A DNA stretch of 14,330 nucleotides from NCBI GenBank assembly GCA_013388565.1, contig JACAEZ010000071.1, forward strand, positions 1 to 14,330. The letters are read 5' to 3'. A program made the position numbers and the translations under genes. Numbering within the stretch: position 1 is the first letter of the stretch; the number at the start of each line of letters is the position of its first letter. Positions 8,306-14,330 of this stretch are shown here, in pieces. Under the pieces are notes generated by a model. That model did not search any database and was not told the DNA's origin. It worked only from the letters and a program-made list of their open reading frames with translations. The stretch comes from Campylobacterales bacterium (GTDB taxonomy: Bacteria; Campylobacterota; Campylobacteria; Campylobacterales; JACAEZ01).

Positions 8306-8306
8306 T
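8301..8306 (+). promoter_or_regulatory. Candidate -10 box for cheV, over the aroE stop codon
   Basis: A perfect TATAAT overlaps the aroE stop codon (8303-8305). A transcript starting near 8312-8314 would begin within or next to the cheV ribosome-binding site AAAGGAGAG (8312-8320), leaving a very short leader of about 14 nt before the ATG. A TTGACA lies directly against it, but the spacing is wrong for a -35/-10 pair. In AT-rich DNA a chance match is possible. Confidence 0.3.
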
Positions 8307-8326
8307 AGTTTAAAGGAGAGTAATAT

Positions 8327-9217
8327 ATGTCTCAAATAAATGAAAGAAGTACATTAGCATTAAACAATAAAGTGGAAATTTTATGTTTTAGACTAAATAA
8401 TGATACAATTTTTTCTATAAATGTTTTTAAAATAAGAGAGGTTGTAAAATCTAAAGCATTGACAAAACTACCTTATGAAAACTCTATCTTAAAAGGTTTA
8501 TTAACCATTAGAGGTGAAACAATACCTGTATTAAATATCAGCAGTTGGCTATTAAAATATTTAAATGATATAGATGAGTTAGATGGTCAAATTGTTATAT
8601 GTGAATTTAACGATATTATTTTAGGTATTCATGTAAATAGAGTAGATTATATTTTAAGAAGAGATTGGTCTGAAGTTTATTCATCATCTTTTAGTGATTT
8701 TGGTAATAAAATCACAAGTTATACAAAGTCTGATAACGGTGATATTGTATATATAATAGATGTAGAACAGATGATGTATGATATGTTTCCAAATTTGGCA
8801 ATATCTGAAAACAATACAAAAACTATTAAACATGTAAAAATTAACTTACATGATAAGTTATTACTACTTGCTGAAGATTCTAATATCGCAAGAAAAGCCA
8901 TATGCAATGTGTTAGATAAATGTAATTTACACTATAAAGCTTTTGAAAATGGAAAAAAATTATTAGAGTTTATTGCAAAAACTGATATATCAAAAATAGC
9001 AGCAATTATTACAGACCTTGAGATGCCAGAAGTTTCTGGTTTTACTGTTATCAAAGAGATTAAAGAAGATAGTTCAACAAAGCATATACCAATTATTGTA
9101 TATTCATCATTAACAGGTGATTCAAATAAATCAATAATAAAAGATTTAAAAGCTTTAGCATTTGTTTCAAAAACAAATCCAACAGAAGTAATTGATATTT
9201 TGCAGACTATTGTTTAA
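8327..9217 (+). CDS. cheV: Chemotaxis coupling protein CheV (CheW domain + receiver domain)
   Basis: CheV links chemoreceptors to the kinase CheA through a CheW-like domain, and its phosphorylatable receiver tunes or buffers the signal. In this 296-residue protein the CheW domain spans about 12-155 (KIREVV at 35-40, LKGLLTIRGETIPVLNIS at 55-72). The receiver spans about 175-296, with acidic pocket Glu183-Asp184, phosphoacceptor Asp230 (ITDLEMPEVSGF), Ser260/Ser261 and Lys282. All key receiver positions are filled, so it should be phosphorylated. It is cytoplasmic and receptor-associated. The ATG at 8327 has an excellent AAAGGAGAG site, stronger than those of its upstream neighbours. Campylobacterota often carry more than one CheV, so I do not assign a number. 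Its last 11 bases overlap the end of the opposing flippase gene. Confidence 0.93.
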   Translation: MSQINERSTLALNNKVEILCFRLNNDTIFSINVFKIREVVKSKALTKLPYENSILKGLLTIRGETIPVLNISSWLLKYLNDIDELDGQIVICEFNDIILGIHVNRVDYILRRDWSEVYSSSFSDFGNKITSYTKSDNGDIVYIIDVEQMMYDMFPNLAISENNTKTIKHVKINLHDKLLLLAEDSNIARKAICNVLDKCNLHYKAFENGKKLLEFIAKTDISKIAAIITDLEMPEVSGFTVIKEIKEDSSTKHIPIIVYSSLTGDSNKSIIKDLKALAFVSKTNPTEVIDILQTIV

Positions 9218-10436
9218 GTTGTTTTAAAATTTTTCTTTCAAATATAAATGAACAAATAAACATTGATATATATCCAACTCCAAGTGATAAAATTATATTT
9301 ATATCATTAAGGTTTATCTGTTTTAAAATAAAATATGTGGTCATGAAAATAGTCAAACCTATTAATCTTACAATAAGTGATTTCAAAAATTGATTTGATG
9401 ATTTTAGTATCAATATTTGAAAATTGTTCAAAAATAAAAATATTAAAAAAACAGATAGAAGTTGTATCTTTTCTATACTATTTATATATTTTTCACCAAA
9501 TAGATTAATTATTATATTTTCACCAAAAATATAAATTATAATCAAAAGCAAACTCCATGAGATAACACCAAATATAAAAAAATTTCTTCTAATAGACAAA
9601 ATTTTATCTATATTTTTATCTATTGTTAATTTAGTCAACTCTGGCAAAACATATCTAAACATAGGAAAAATAAATATAGTTAAATAAAAAAATAGAACCA
9701 ATTTAATAACAACTTGAAAATCTGCCAACTCTTCTAAACTAAAATCATTAATATAAAAAATAACTGCCAAATATATTGTAACTATTCCAAAAATAAACTC
9801 TAATGTTGAAAAAAATGTATTTTTTACAAACTGTTTAATCTCATTTGAAAATAGTATCTTTTGAAATGGTGGCTCTTTAAAGTGTCGTTTTTTTATATAA
9901 GCAAATATAGACAAAGAAAGAAATGATAATATTGTAGAAATTATTAATACATTGAAATAATTAATATCAAAAATAGATAAAACAATCAAAAACCATATAA
10001 TAAAAAAGATAGGTTCTAAAAAAACTACACTATTTATAGCATTAAACAGCTTATACATAGCAAGTTCATTATTAAAATAAACAGATAAAGACATAACTAT
10101 TATTAATAAAACAAGATATTCATACTCTATATTTATATTCAAATAATGCTTTATATAAGGTATGACAATACTCCATGAAAGTAGTGCTAAAAATATTAAT
10201 GAAAACCTTAATATATTTAAAATATCTTTATCATCTTTTAGTTGCTGATAACTAACAATCATAGAACTTCTAAAACCAACAACCAAAAACAGTATAAACG
10301 AAAAAATATCAATAATTGTAAAATATATTGCTAAATCATCTTTTTCTACTCTGTTTGCTACTATTGATTTATAAATTAGATTTAAAATTACATTTAAAAA
10401 TGTTACAGGTAAACTTTTTATGTATTCAACTAACAT
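9207..10436 (-). CDS. Polysaccharide/oligosaccharide flippase-like membrane protein (Wzx/MATE-like)
   Basis: This 409-residue, strongly hydrophobic protein has about 12 predicted membrane segments separated by short charged loops. It has the general plan of Wzx-type O-antigen or oligosaccharide flippases of the MOP superfamily, including a short amphipathic N-terminus and a Lys-rich tail. Such proteins move lipid-linked sugar units across the inner membrane. No short diagnostic motif proves this, so the call rests on topology and overall look. No glycosyltransferases are beside it, so its substrate cannot be guessed. The ATG at 10436 follows an in-frame stop directly and lacks a ribosome-binding site. 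It begins 11 nt after the kinase stop, which suggests coupled translation. The DNA is among the most AT-rich in the window. Confidence 0.68.
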   Translation of the reverse strand: MLVEYIKSLPVTFLNVILNLIYKSIVANRVEKDDLAIYFTIIDIFSFILFLVVGFRSSMIVSYQQLKDDKDILNILRFSLIFLALLSWSIVIPYIKHYLNINIEYEYLVLLIIVMSLSVYFNNELAMYKLFNAINSVVFLEPIFFIIWFLIVLSIFDINYFNVLIISTILSFLSLSIFAYIKKRHFKEPPFQKILFSNEIKQFVKNTFFSTLEFIFGIVTIYLAVIFYINDFSLEELADFQVVIKLVLFFYLTIFIFPMFRYVLPELTKLTIDKNIDKILSIRRNFFIFGVISWSLLLIIIYIFGENIIINLFGEKYINSIEKIQLLSVFLIFLFLNNFQILILKSSNQFLKSLIVRLIGLTIFMTTYFILKQINLNDINIILSLGVGYISMFICSFIFERKILKQLKQ

Positions 10437-10447
10437 TTAAAAAGAGA

Positions 10448-11995
10448 TTAATTAATAGGCAAAATAATTGTAAATTTTGCTCCATTATCAATATTTTTTG
10501 CTCCTATTTTTCCATTAAAGTTATCTTCAATAATTAATTTAGATATATAAAGACCTATTCCAGAACCACCATGAAGAGTTTTTGTAGTAAAATTTACATC
10601 AAATATTTTAGTTAATAACTCCTCTTTTATACCACCACCATTATCACAAATAGAGATTGATACAATGTTTTTAGCTTCATCAAATATAGAACTTATTTTT
10701 ATAAAACCATTATTTATGCAATTTAGCTCTATTTGGTCAATAGCATTTGAGATAATATTTAAAAAAACATGTTTTAAATCATTTTCATAACCATTTATAT
10801 ATAAATTATCATCAATATCAACAATAAAATCAATCGAATATATTTTAAGCTTTGATTGTAGCAATTCATAACAAGTTGTAAATATATGTTTTAAATTAAA
10901 TAGATATTTTTCTCTATTTGGTCTAAAAAATGACCTAAAATTGTCCATAGTTTTTAATAAATGATTAATATTCTTTTTAATATTTTCATTAAAATCTTCA
11001 ACCTCTTTAAAACAACAATCATAATCTCCTATTTGTAAACATAAAGATTCTACAAGCAAACTTATAATATTTATAGATTGTTTCCACTCATGAGCTATAA
11101 CATCTATCATATCACCAACAGCTGCTTTTTTTGTTTGTTGAATTAACATTTTTTGTTGATCATTTCTCTTTTTTATCTCATCTTCTATTTTTTGTTCCAA
11201 GTTTAAATTTATATATTTCAACTCTTTTGTCACATGAGATAGATTTAAAAACAGTTCACATTTAATAATTATCTCTTCTGTTGAAAATGGTTTTGAGATA
11301 AACTCATCAGCACCATTTTTAAGTAAATTTGCAACTAAATCTTTATCAGCAGTTCCAGATATTACAATAATTGGTAAATTTTCTAATGCTTTATTTTGTT
11401 TGATTTTGTAAATAATCTTTTGACCAGATATTATTGGCATTTCCAAATCTAAAATCAATAAATCTATTTTTTGAGACTCTAATGTATCTAATACCGCTTT
11501 CCCATTTCCAGCAATATGCACAACATAATCTCTATTTTTAAATATATTTGCAAGTTTTTTTTGAATAAATAGAGAATCGTCACCAATTAAAATAGAAAAT
11601 TTATGATTATTTTCAAACTTTTCAATCAATTTTACTATTTGAGAAATTATGAATTCGATAGGGTTCTCTTTTGAAAAATAGTCCAAAATATTTTTATTAA
11701 AAAGCTCTTCTCTTCTCATGAAGTCTTTATCACTTGTCAAAACAATCACTTTTGTTTTTTTATGGTTTATCTCAACTAATAGTTCATCACCATCACCATC
11801 AGGTAAAAACAAATCAAGTAATAAAAAATCTATATTTTCATTTGATAAAACAACTCTTGCTTCATCTAAACTCAAAGCTTGAAATACATTAAATTTATCT
11901 CCATGAGAAGCTTTTAACAATTTTGCTATAGTTTTATTAATAAATTCCGAATCCTCAACTATTAAAATTGATTTTTTTGTATCCAAATGAGACAC
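10448..11995 (-). CDS. REC-REC-histidine kinase (soluble hybrid kinase, two N-terminal receivers)
   Basis: This 515-residue protein has no membrane segment and no PAS or other sensor domain. Receiver 1 (about 8-125) has Glu14/Asp15, phosphoacceptor Asp61, Thr87 and Lys109. Receiver 2 (about 133-250) has Asp139/Asp140, Asp183, Ser213 and Lys235. Both look functional. A coiled-coil linker (about 255-290) leads to the dimerisation helix with His302 in AHEWKQSIN. The ATPase domain follows, with Asn417 (NIISNAIDQ), DNGGGI (451-456), NFTTKT (468-473) and GGSGIGLYIS (476-485). The H-box resembles the HEWRQPL type common in Campylobacterota, but the usual Pro is Ser. Input is probably phosphate from other kinases onto the receivers. 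No partner regulator is in the window. The first possible start is GTG 11995, but its ribosome-binding site would touch the start. TTG 11986, 8 nt after AAAGG, fits better and gives 512 residues. Confidence 0.9.
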   Translation of the reverse strand: MSHLDTKKSILIVEDSEFINKTIAKLLKASHGDKFNVFQALSLDEARVVLSNENIDFLLLDLFLPDGDGDELLVEINHKKTKVIVLTSDKDFMRREELFNKNILDYFSKENPIEFIISQIVKLIEKFENNHKFSILIGDDSLFIQKKLANIFKNRDYVVHIAGNGKAVLDTLESQKIDLLILDLEMPIISGQKIIYKIKQNKALENLPIIVISGTADKDLVANLLKNGADEFISKPFSTEEIIIKCELFLNLSHVTKELKYINLNLEQKIEDEIKKRNDQQKMLIQQTKKAAVGDMIDVIAHEWKQSINIISLLVESLCLQIGDYDCCFKEVEDFNENIKKNINHLLKTMDNFRSFFRPNREKYLFNLKHIFTTCYELLQSKLKIYSIDFIVDIDDNLYINGYENDLKHVFLNIISNAIDQIELNCINNGFIKISSIFDEAKNIVSISICDNGGGIKEELLTKIFDVNFTTKTLHGGSGIGLYISKLIIEDNFNGKIGAKNIDNGAKFTIILPIN

Positions 11996-12042
11996 CTTTA
12001 TTGCATAAATAATATCGTTAATTTAACATTTATTTAATTATT
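11996..12042 (-). promoter_or_regulatory. Short AT-rich gap between hydrogenase operon and kinase gene, possible weak promoter
   Basis: These 47 bases are nearly all A and T. On the minus strand they hold two -10-like boxes, TAAAAT (12045-12040, reaching into the end of the ferredoxin gene) and TATTAT (12014-12009), and a ribosome-binding AAAGG just before the kinase start. No stable hairpin with a T run is visible, so read-through from the hydrogenase genes into the kinase gene is likely. The promoter call is tentative. Confidence 0.25.
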
Positions 12043-12483
12043 TTAAGATAAAGGTTGTTCTACTTTTTGACTTTTTTTCAGGCTCTCTTTATGCTCTTTA
12101 TATTTGACTCTAGCAATCTTACACTCATCTTCTAAGCTAAACCAATCATCTTGCACCTCTTTTTTAGAGCTACTTGAAAATGCAATATTTTCTTCTTGCC
12201 AAAGTGCCTCATTTGGTTTTGGGCAGTTTCGCACACATTCACCGCAATATATACAAAGATACGGGTTGTAATTATATTTTTTACTGCCGTCCATATTTTG
12301 CAAAAACAAAATAGCACCTGGAGGACACACTTTTTCACAAACATCACACCAAATACAATCACTATCACTATGATTTATAAGACCTCTATAATTTTTAGAG
12401 ATTTTCATCTGTTCATTTGGAAAATCAATAGTTGCACTTTTTTTAAAAAGATTGCAAAATGAATTTATCATGCCTTGTATCAT
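12043..12483 (-). CDS. Group 4 [NiFe] hydrogenase ferredoxin subunit, two [4Fe-4S] clusters (EchF/HycF/NuoI-like)
   Basis: This protein carries electrons between the hydrogenase small subunit and its partner. It has two cluster motifs of the form CxxCxxCxxxCP: Cys43, 46, 49, 53 and Cys77, 80, 83, 87. Each is flanked as in NuoI, HycF and EchF. I place the start at ATG 12483, giving 146 residues, because AGG lies 6 nt upstream and the gene then begins 7 nt after the large-subunit stop. An ATG 39 nt further upstream (12522) would extend the protein into the large-subunit gene and lacks family support. After residue 95 there is a charged, Ser/Lys-rich tail of about 50 residues with one extra Cys (121). 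This tail may contact a partner, but I do not recognise a fold. It is the last hydrogenase gene of the run. Confidence 0.87.
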   Translation of the reverse strand: MIQGMINSFCNLFKKSATIDFPNEQMKISKNYRGLINHSDSDCIWCDVCEKVCPPGAILFLQNMDGSKKYNYNPYLCIYCGECVRNCPKPNEALWQEENIAFSSSSKKEVQDDWFSLEDECKIARVKYKEHKESLKKSQKVEQPLS

Positions 12484-12490
12484 CTCACAC

Positions 12491-13576
12491 CTACTTTGCC
12501 GTACAAGATAAACAAGGGTCAAATGATGCGATTATCGCAGGTACATTTGCATACTCTTGATTTTTTAACATATCTATCATGCTAGGAATGTTTGTAAATG
12601 TCGGTGTTTTTATCCTAACTCTATCAAGATTTGGTTTTTTTGAACCCTTGATATAATAAAATAACTCACCTCTAGGTGCTTCAAGTCGCACAATCGCCTC
12701 ACCATCTGGATTGCCTTTTACTTTTGTTTGAATATCACCTTCTGGAAGATTGTTTATGACTGCTCTAATAAGTCTAATAGATTCAAATATCTCATCAAGT
12801 CGAACCATATTTCTACCATACACATCGCCACCATCACTTGTGATAATATTAAAATCAAGCTCACTATAAGGCAAAAAATCAAACTCACTTCTTACATCAA
12901 TCTTTAACCCACAAGCTCTAATCAATGGACCAGCAAGGCTTTGCTCCAATGCTCTATCAGCACTTATAGCCCCAACACCTTTATATTTTAGCGATAAAGA
13001 CCAGTTGTTTAAAAACAACTCTTTTATTTCAGTTGTGAAATTTTCAAAAATTTTGAGATACTTTTCAAATGTTGAGTTTAAATCATTATCAAAATCTCTA
13101 TTTACCCCACCGATACAGACATAATCAAAATGAACTCTATTTCCTGTGAGTATCTCTTGAAGCTCCATGACATGCTCTCTATCCCTAAGTATTCGCATAA
13201 AAAGTGCCTCATATCCAGCATTTTCAGCAGTGTGGGCAAGGCATAACATATGTGAATGAATTCTATCAAGTTCAAGAGCTAAAATTCGCAAATATTTTGC
13301 CTTTTTTGGCACTTCCAAATTTAGTAATTTTTCTATCGCTAAAGTAGATGTTGTGGCATGAGTGATTGAACAAAGCCCACAAACACGAGAAACAACAAAT
13401 GGAATTTGTTTAAACTTAAACTTTGTTTCACAAGCTTTCTCTATCCCTCTATGCACATATCCAACATCAGCCGTAACCTCTACAACCCTCTCATTTTTTG
13501 TAGTTAGCTTAAACGAAACAGGCTCAAGCAGTGCGACATGTTGCGACCCTAACGGTACATTTAATACTTTTGTCAT
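12491..13576 (-). CDS. Group 4 [NiFe] hydrogenase, catalytic large subunit (EchE/CooH/HycE-like)
   Basis: This subunit holds the Ni-Fe active site for reversible H2 formation or uptake. Both metal-binding pairs are present: RVCGLC (Cys66, Cys69) near the N-terminus and DPCLSC (Cys355, Cys358) at the C-terminus. These pairs separate it from the related complex I subunit NuoD, which lacks them. Its 361 residues match the short EchE/CooH class rather than HycE of formate hydrogenlyase (about 570 residues), whose NuoC-like part is fused. Here that part is a separate gene upstream. The protein ends only three residues after the last Cys (TAK), so there is no C-terminal tail for a maturation protease to remove. 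ATG 13576 overlaps the upstream stop as ATGA. It is expected at the inner face of the membrane, docked on ion-pumping subunits encoded outside the window. Confidence 0.93.
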   Translation of the reverse strand: MTKVLNVPLGSQHVALLEPVSFKLTTKNERVVEVTADVGYVHRGIEKACETKFKFKQIPFVVSRVCGLCSITHATTSTLAIEKLLNLEVPKKAKYLRILALELDRIHSHMLCLAHTAENAGYEALFMRILRDREHVMELQEILTGNRVHFDYVCIGGVNRDFDNDLNSTFEKYLKIFENFTTEIKELFLNNWSLSLKYKGVGAISADRALEQSLAGPLIRACGLKIDVRSEFDFLPYSELDFNIITSDGGDVYGRNMVRLDEIFESIRLIRAVINNLPEGDIQTKVKGNPDGEAIVRLEAPRGELFYYIKGSKKPNLDRVRIKTPTFTNIPSMIDMLKNQEYANVPAIIASFDPCLSCTAK

Positions 13577-13914
13577 GATATTTTCCTAAGTGGCATTTTT
13601 ATTGAGTCATCTTCTAAAAAAAATCCTCTATTTACACCTTTGATATTGACTCCAAACATATCGACAACCTCTGCTTCAGCTATCCAAGCTGGAGTTACTA
13701 TTGATACAACAGACGGAATCTCATCTTCATAATCAAATAGACAAAAATAGACAATAGTTGAATTTTTTTCACTATAATCATAAAAAATCCATTGAATTTC
13801 CATCTTATCACCCAAATCAACACCATTTACTGTCATGAAACCGTGTCTCTTATAATCATAAAATTTTGCAAGTTCGTTTAAAATGTTATCTTTTTGTAGT
13901 TCTATCTTAACCAT
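13573..13914 (-). CDS. Group 4 hydrogenase NuoC-like subunit (EchD-like)
   Basis: This 113-residue soluble protein corresponds to the 30-kDa (NuoC) subunit of complex I in reduced form, as in EchD. The recognisable part is WIAEAEVVDMFGV (77-89), matching the conserved E-x-E-x3-D-x-FG segment of NuoC/HycE N-terminal domains, followed by the turn into a proline-containing C-terminus (KMPLRK). It has no cofactor motif and probably acts as scaffold between the small and large subunits. ATG 13914 lies within the end of the small-subunit gene (8-nt overlap) with a GA-rich ribosome-binding stretch before it, and its stop overlaps the large-subunit start by 4 nt. The chain of overlaps shows one operon. 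Sequence conservation is weak in this family; position and motif carry the call. Confidence 0.82.
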   Translation of the reverse strand: MVKIELQKDNILNELAKFYDYKRHGFMTVNGVDLGDKMEIQWIFYDYSEKNSTIVYFCLFDYEDEIPSVVSIVTPAWIAEAEVVDMFGVNIKGVNRGFFLEDDSIKMPLRKIS

Positions 13915-14330
13915 CTTTTCTCTTTTCTTCTAAAATATCTAAAGCTTTTGCTATTCCTTCTATTATCTGTTCTGGTTTTGGGGCACATCCAGCGATATAA
14001 ACATCAACAGGAATGACTCTATCAAGACCATCACAAACATTATACATACCTCTAAAAACTCCACCGCTATTTGTACAAGCTCCGATAGAAACTACAACTT
14101 TTGGTTCAGGCATTTGATTGTAAAGCTCCAACAATCTATCTTTTGCCCGATTTGTCACAGCTCCAGTTACAAGCATTATGTCTGATTGTTTTGGGTTTCC
14201 TTTATTTATAATTCCAAATCTCTCAACATCATATTTTGGTGATAAAAGTGCCAGTATCTCTATATCACACCCATTGCAACTACCACTATTATAGTGCAAA
14301 ATCCAAGGCGATTTTTTTCTAAAATTTTTA
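13907..14330 (-). CDS. Group 4 [NiFe] hydrogenase small subunit (EchC/HycG/NuoB-like), 5' end outside window
   Basis: The small subunit carries the proximal [4Fe-4S] cluster next to the Ni-Fe site. Cluster ligands are visible in three motifs: SGSCNGCDIE (two Cys), GACTNSGGVF (one Cys) and GCAPKPEQI (one Cys), the pattern shared by NuoB, HycG and EchC. The frame stays open to the right edge and reads KKSPWILHYN before the first motif, a family-typical N-terminus. The codon at 14299 that could pass for a start is an internal TTG (Leu), not the true start. At least 140 residues are in the window; probably only a few N-terminal residues are missing. The stop codon lies inside the following NuoC-like gene. 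The ion-translocating membrane subunits of the complex are probably encoded further upstream, beyond 14330. Confidence 0.9.
   Translation of the reverse strand, partial: KNFRKKSPWILHYNSGSCNGCDIEILALLSPKYDVERFGIINKGNPKQSDIMLVTGAVTNRAKDRLLELYNQMPEPKVVVSIGACTNSGGVFRGMYNVCDGLDRVIPVDVYIAGCAPKPEQIIEGIAKALDILEEKRKDG

Noticed and set aside
12017..12027. Small palindrome GTTAA-T-TTAAC in the gap before the kinase gene, as an operator or terminator.
   Set aside because: Five-base AT-rich arms with a one-base centre cannot form a useful hairpin and are expected often by chance in this composition.
12484..12522. A 13-residue N-terminal extension of the hydrogenase ferredoxin starting at ATG 12522.
   Set aside because: It would overlap the large-subunit gene by 32 nt, has no ribosome-binding site in the right place and adds residues not typical of the family. 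ATG 12483 has good spacing to AGG.
1..14330. Search for mobile elements, prophage, CRISPR repeats, tRNA or defence genes.
   Set aside because: No transposase, integrase, repeated spacer pattern, cloverleaf or nuclease-type gene was seen. Every gap is 92 bp or shorter and the genes are mostly conserved housekeeping or energy genes.

Overview
The window is a gene-dense, AT-rich stretch of bacterial chromosome that best fits the Campylobacterota (Epsilonproteobacteria). The strongest marker is hobA, a DnaA-binding replication factor known only from that lineage, in the run rppH-lysC-hobA-holB with a divergent hemW beside it. As I recall, this matches the Helicobacter pylori block HP1226-HP1231. 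A CheV protein, a histidine kinase of the HEW(R/K)Q type and a group 4 [NiFe] hydrogenase suit a motile, respiratory or hydrogen-metabolising member of the group. I cannot name the genus from sequence alone.

Layout. (1) Positions 1-4554, minus strand: hemW, then ppsA (PEP synthase), then a DUF475/TerC-like membrane protein that starts inside the ppsA stop codon and runs off the left edge. (2) A 64-bp divergent promoter region at 4555-4618, centred on a perfect 14-bp palindrome. (3) Positions 4619-9217, plus strand: rppH, lysC, hobA, holB, aroE, cheV. Gaps are 0-22 bp, so this is probably one operon with possible extra starts (an internal lysC start, a TATAAT box before cheV). (4) Positions 9207-14330, minus strand: from the right edge come four subunits of a membrane-associated group 4 [NiFe] hydrogenase (small subunit, NuoC-like subunit, large subunit, 2x[4Fe-4S] ferredoxin). 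They are followed by a REC-REC-histidine kinase and a polysaccharide-type flippase, whose 3' end overlaps that of cheV tail to tail.

How the genes fit together. The plus-strand operon joins housekeeping functions: mRNA 5'-end decay, entry to the aspartate pathway, replication initiation and clamp loading, the shikimate pathway and chemotaxis. The hydrogenase genes encode only the soluble arm. The membrane, ion-translocating subunits should lie beyond position 14330. The kinase and flippase follow the hydrogenase on the same strand but look less conserved and more AT-rich.

I see no tRNA, rRNA, CRISPR array, insertion sequence, prophage or defence locus, and no gap longer than 92 bp. I found no convincing new multi-gene system. 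The best leads are the symmetric divergent promoter, an internal aspartokinase beta-subunit start, the tail-less hydrogenase large subunit and the stand-alone REC-REC-kinase.
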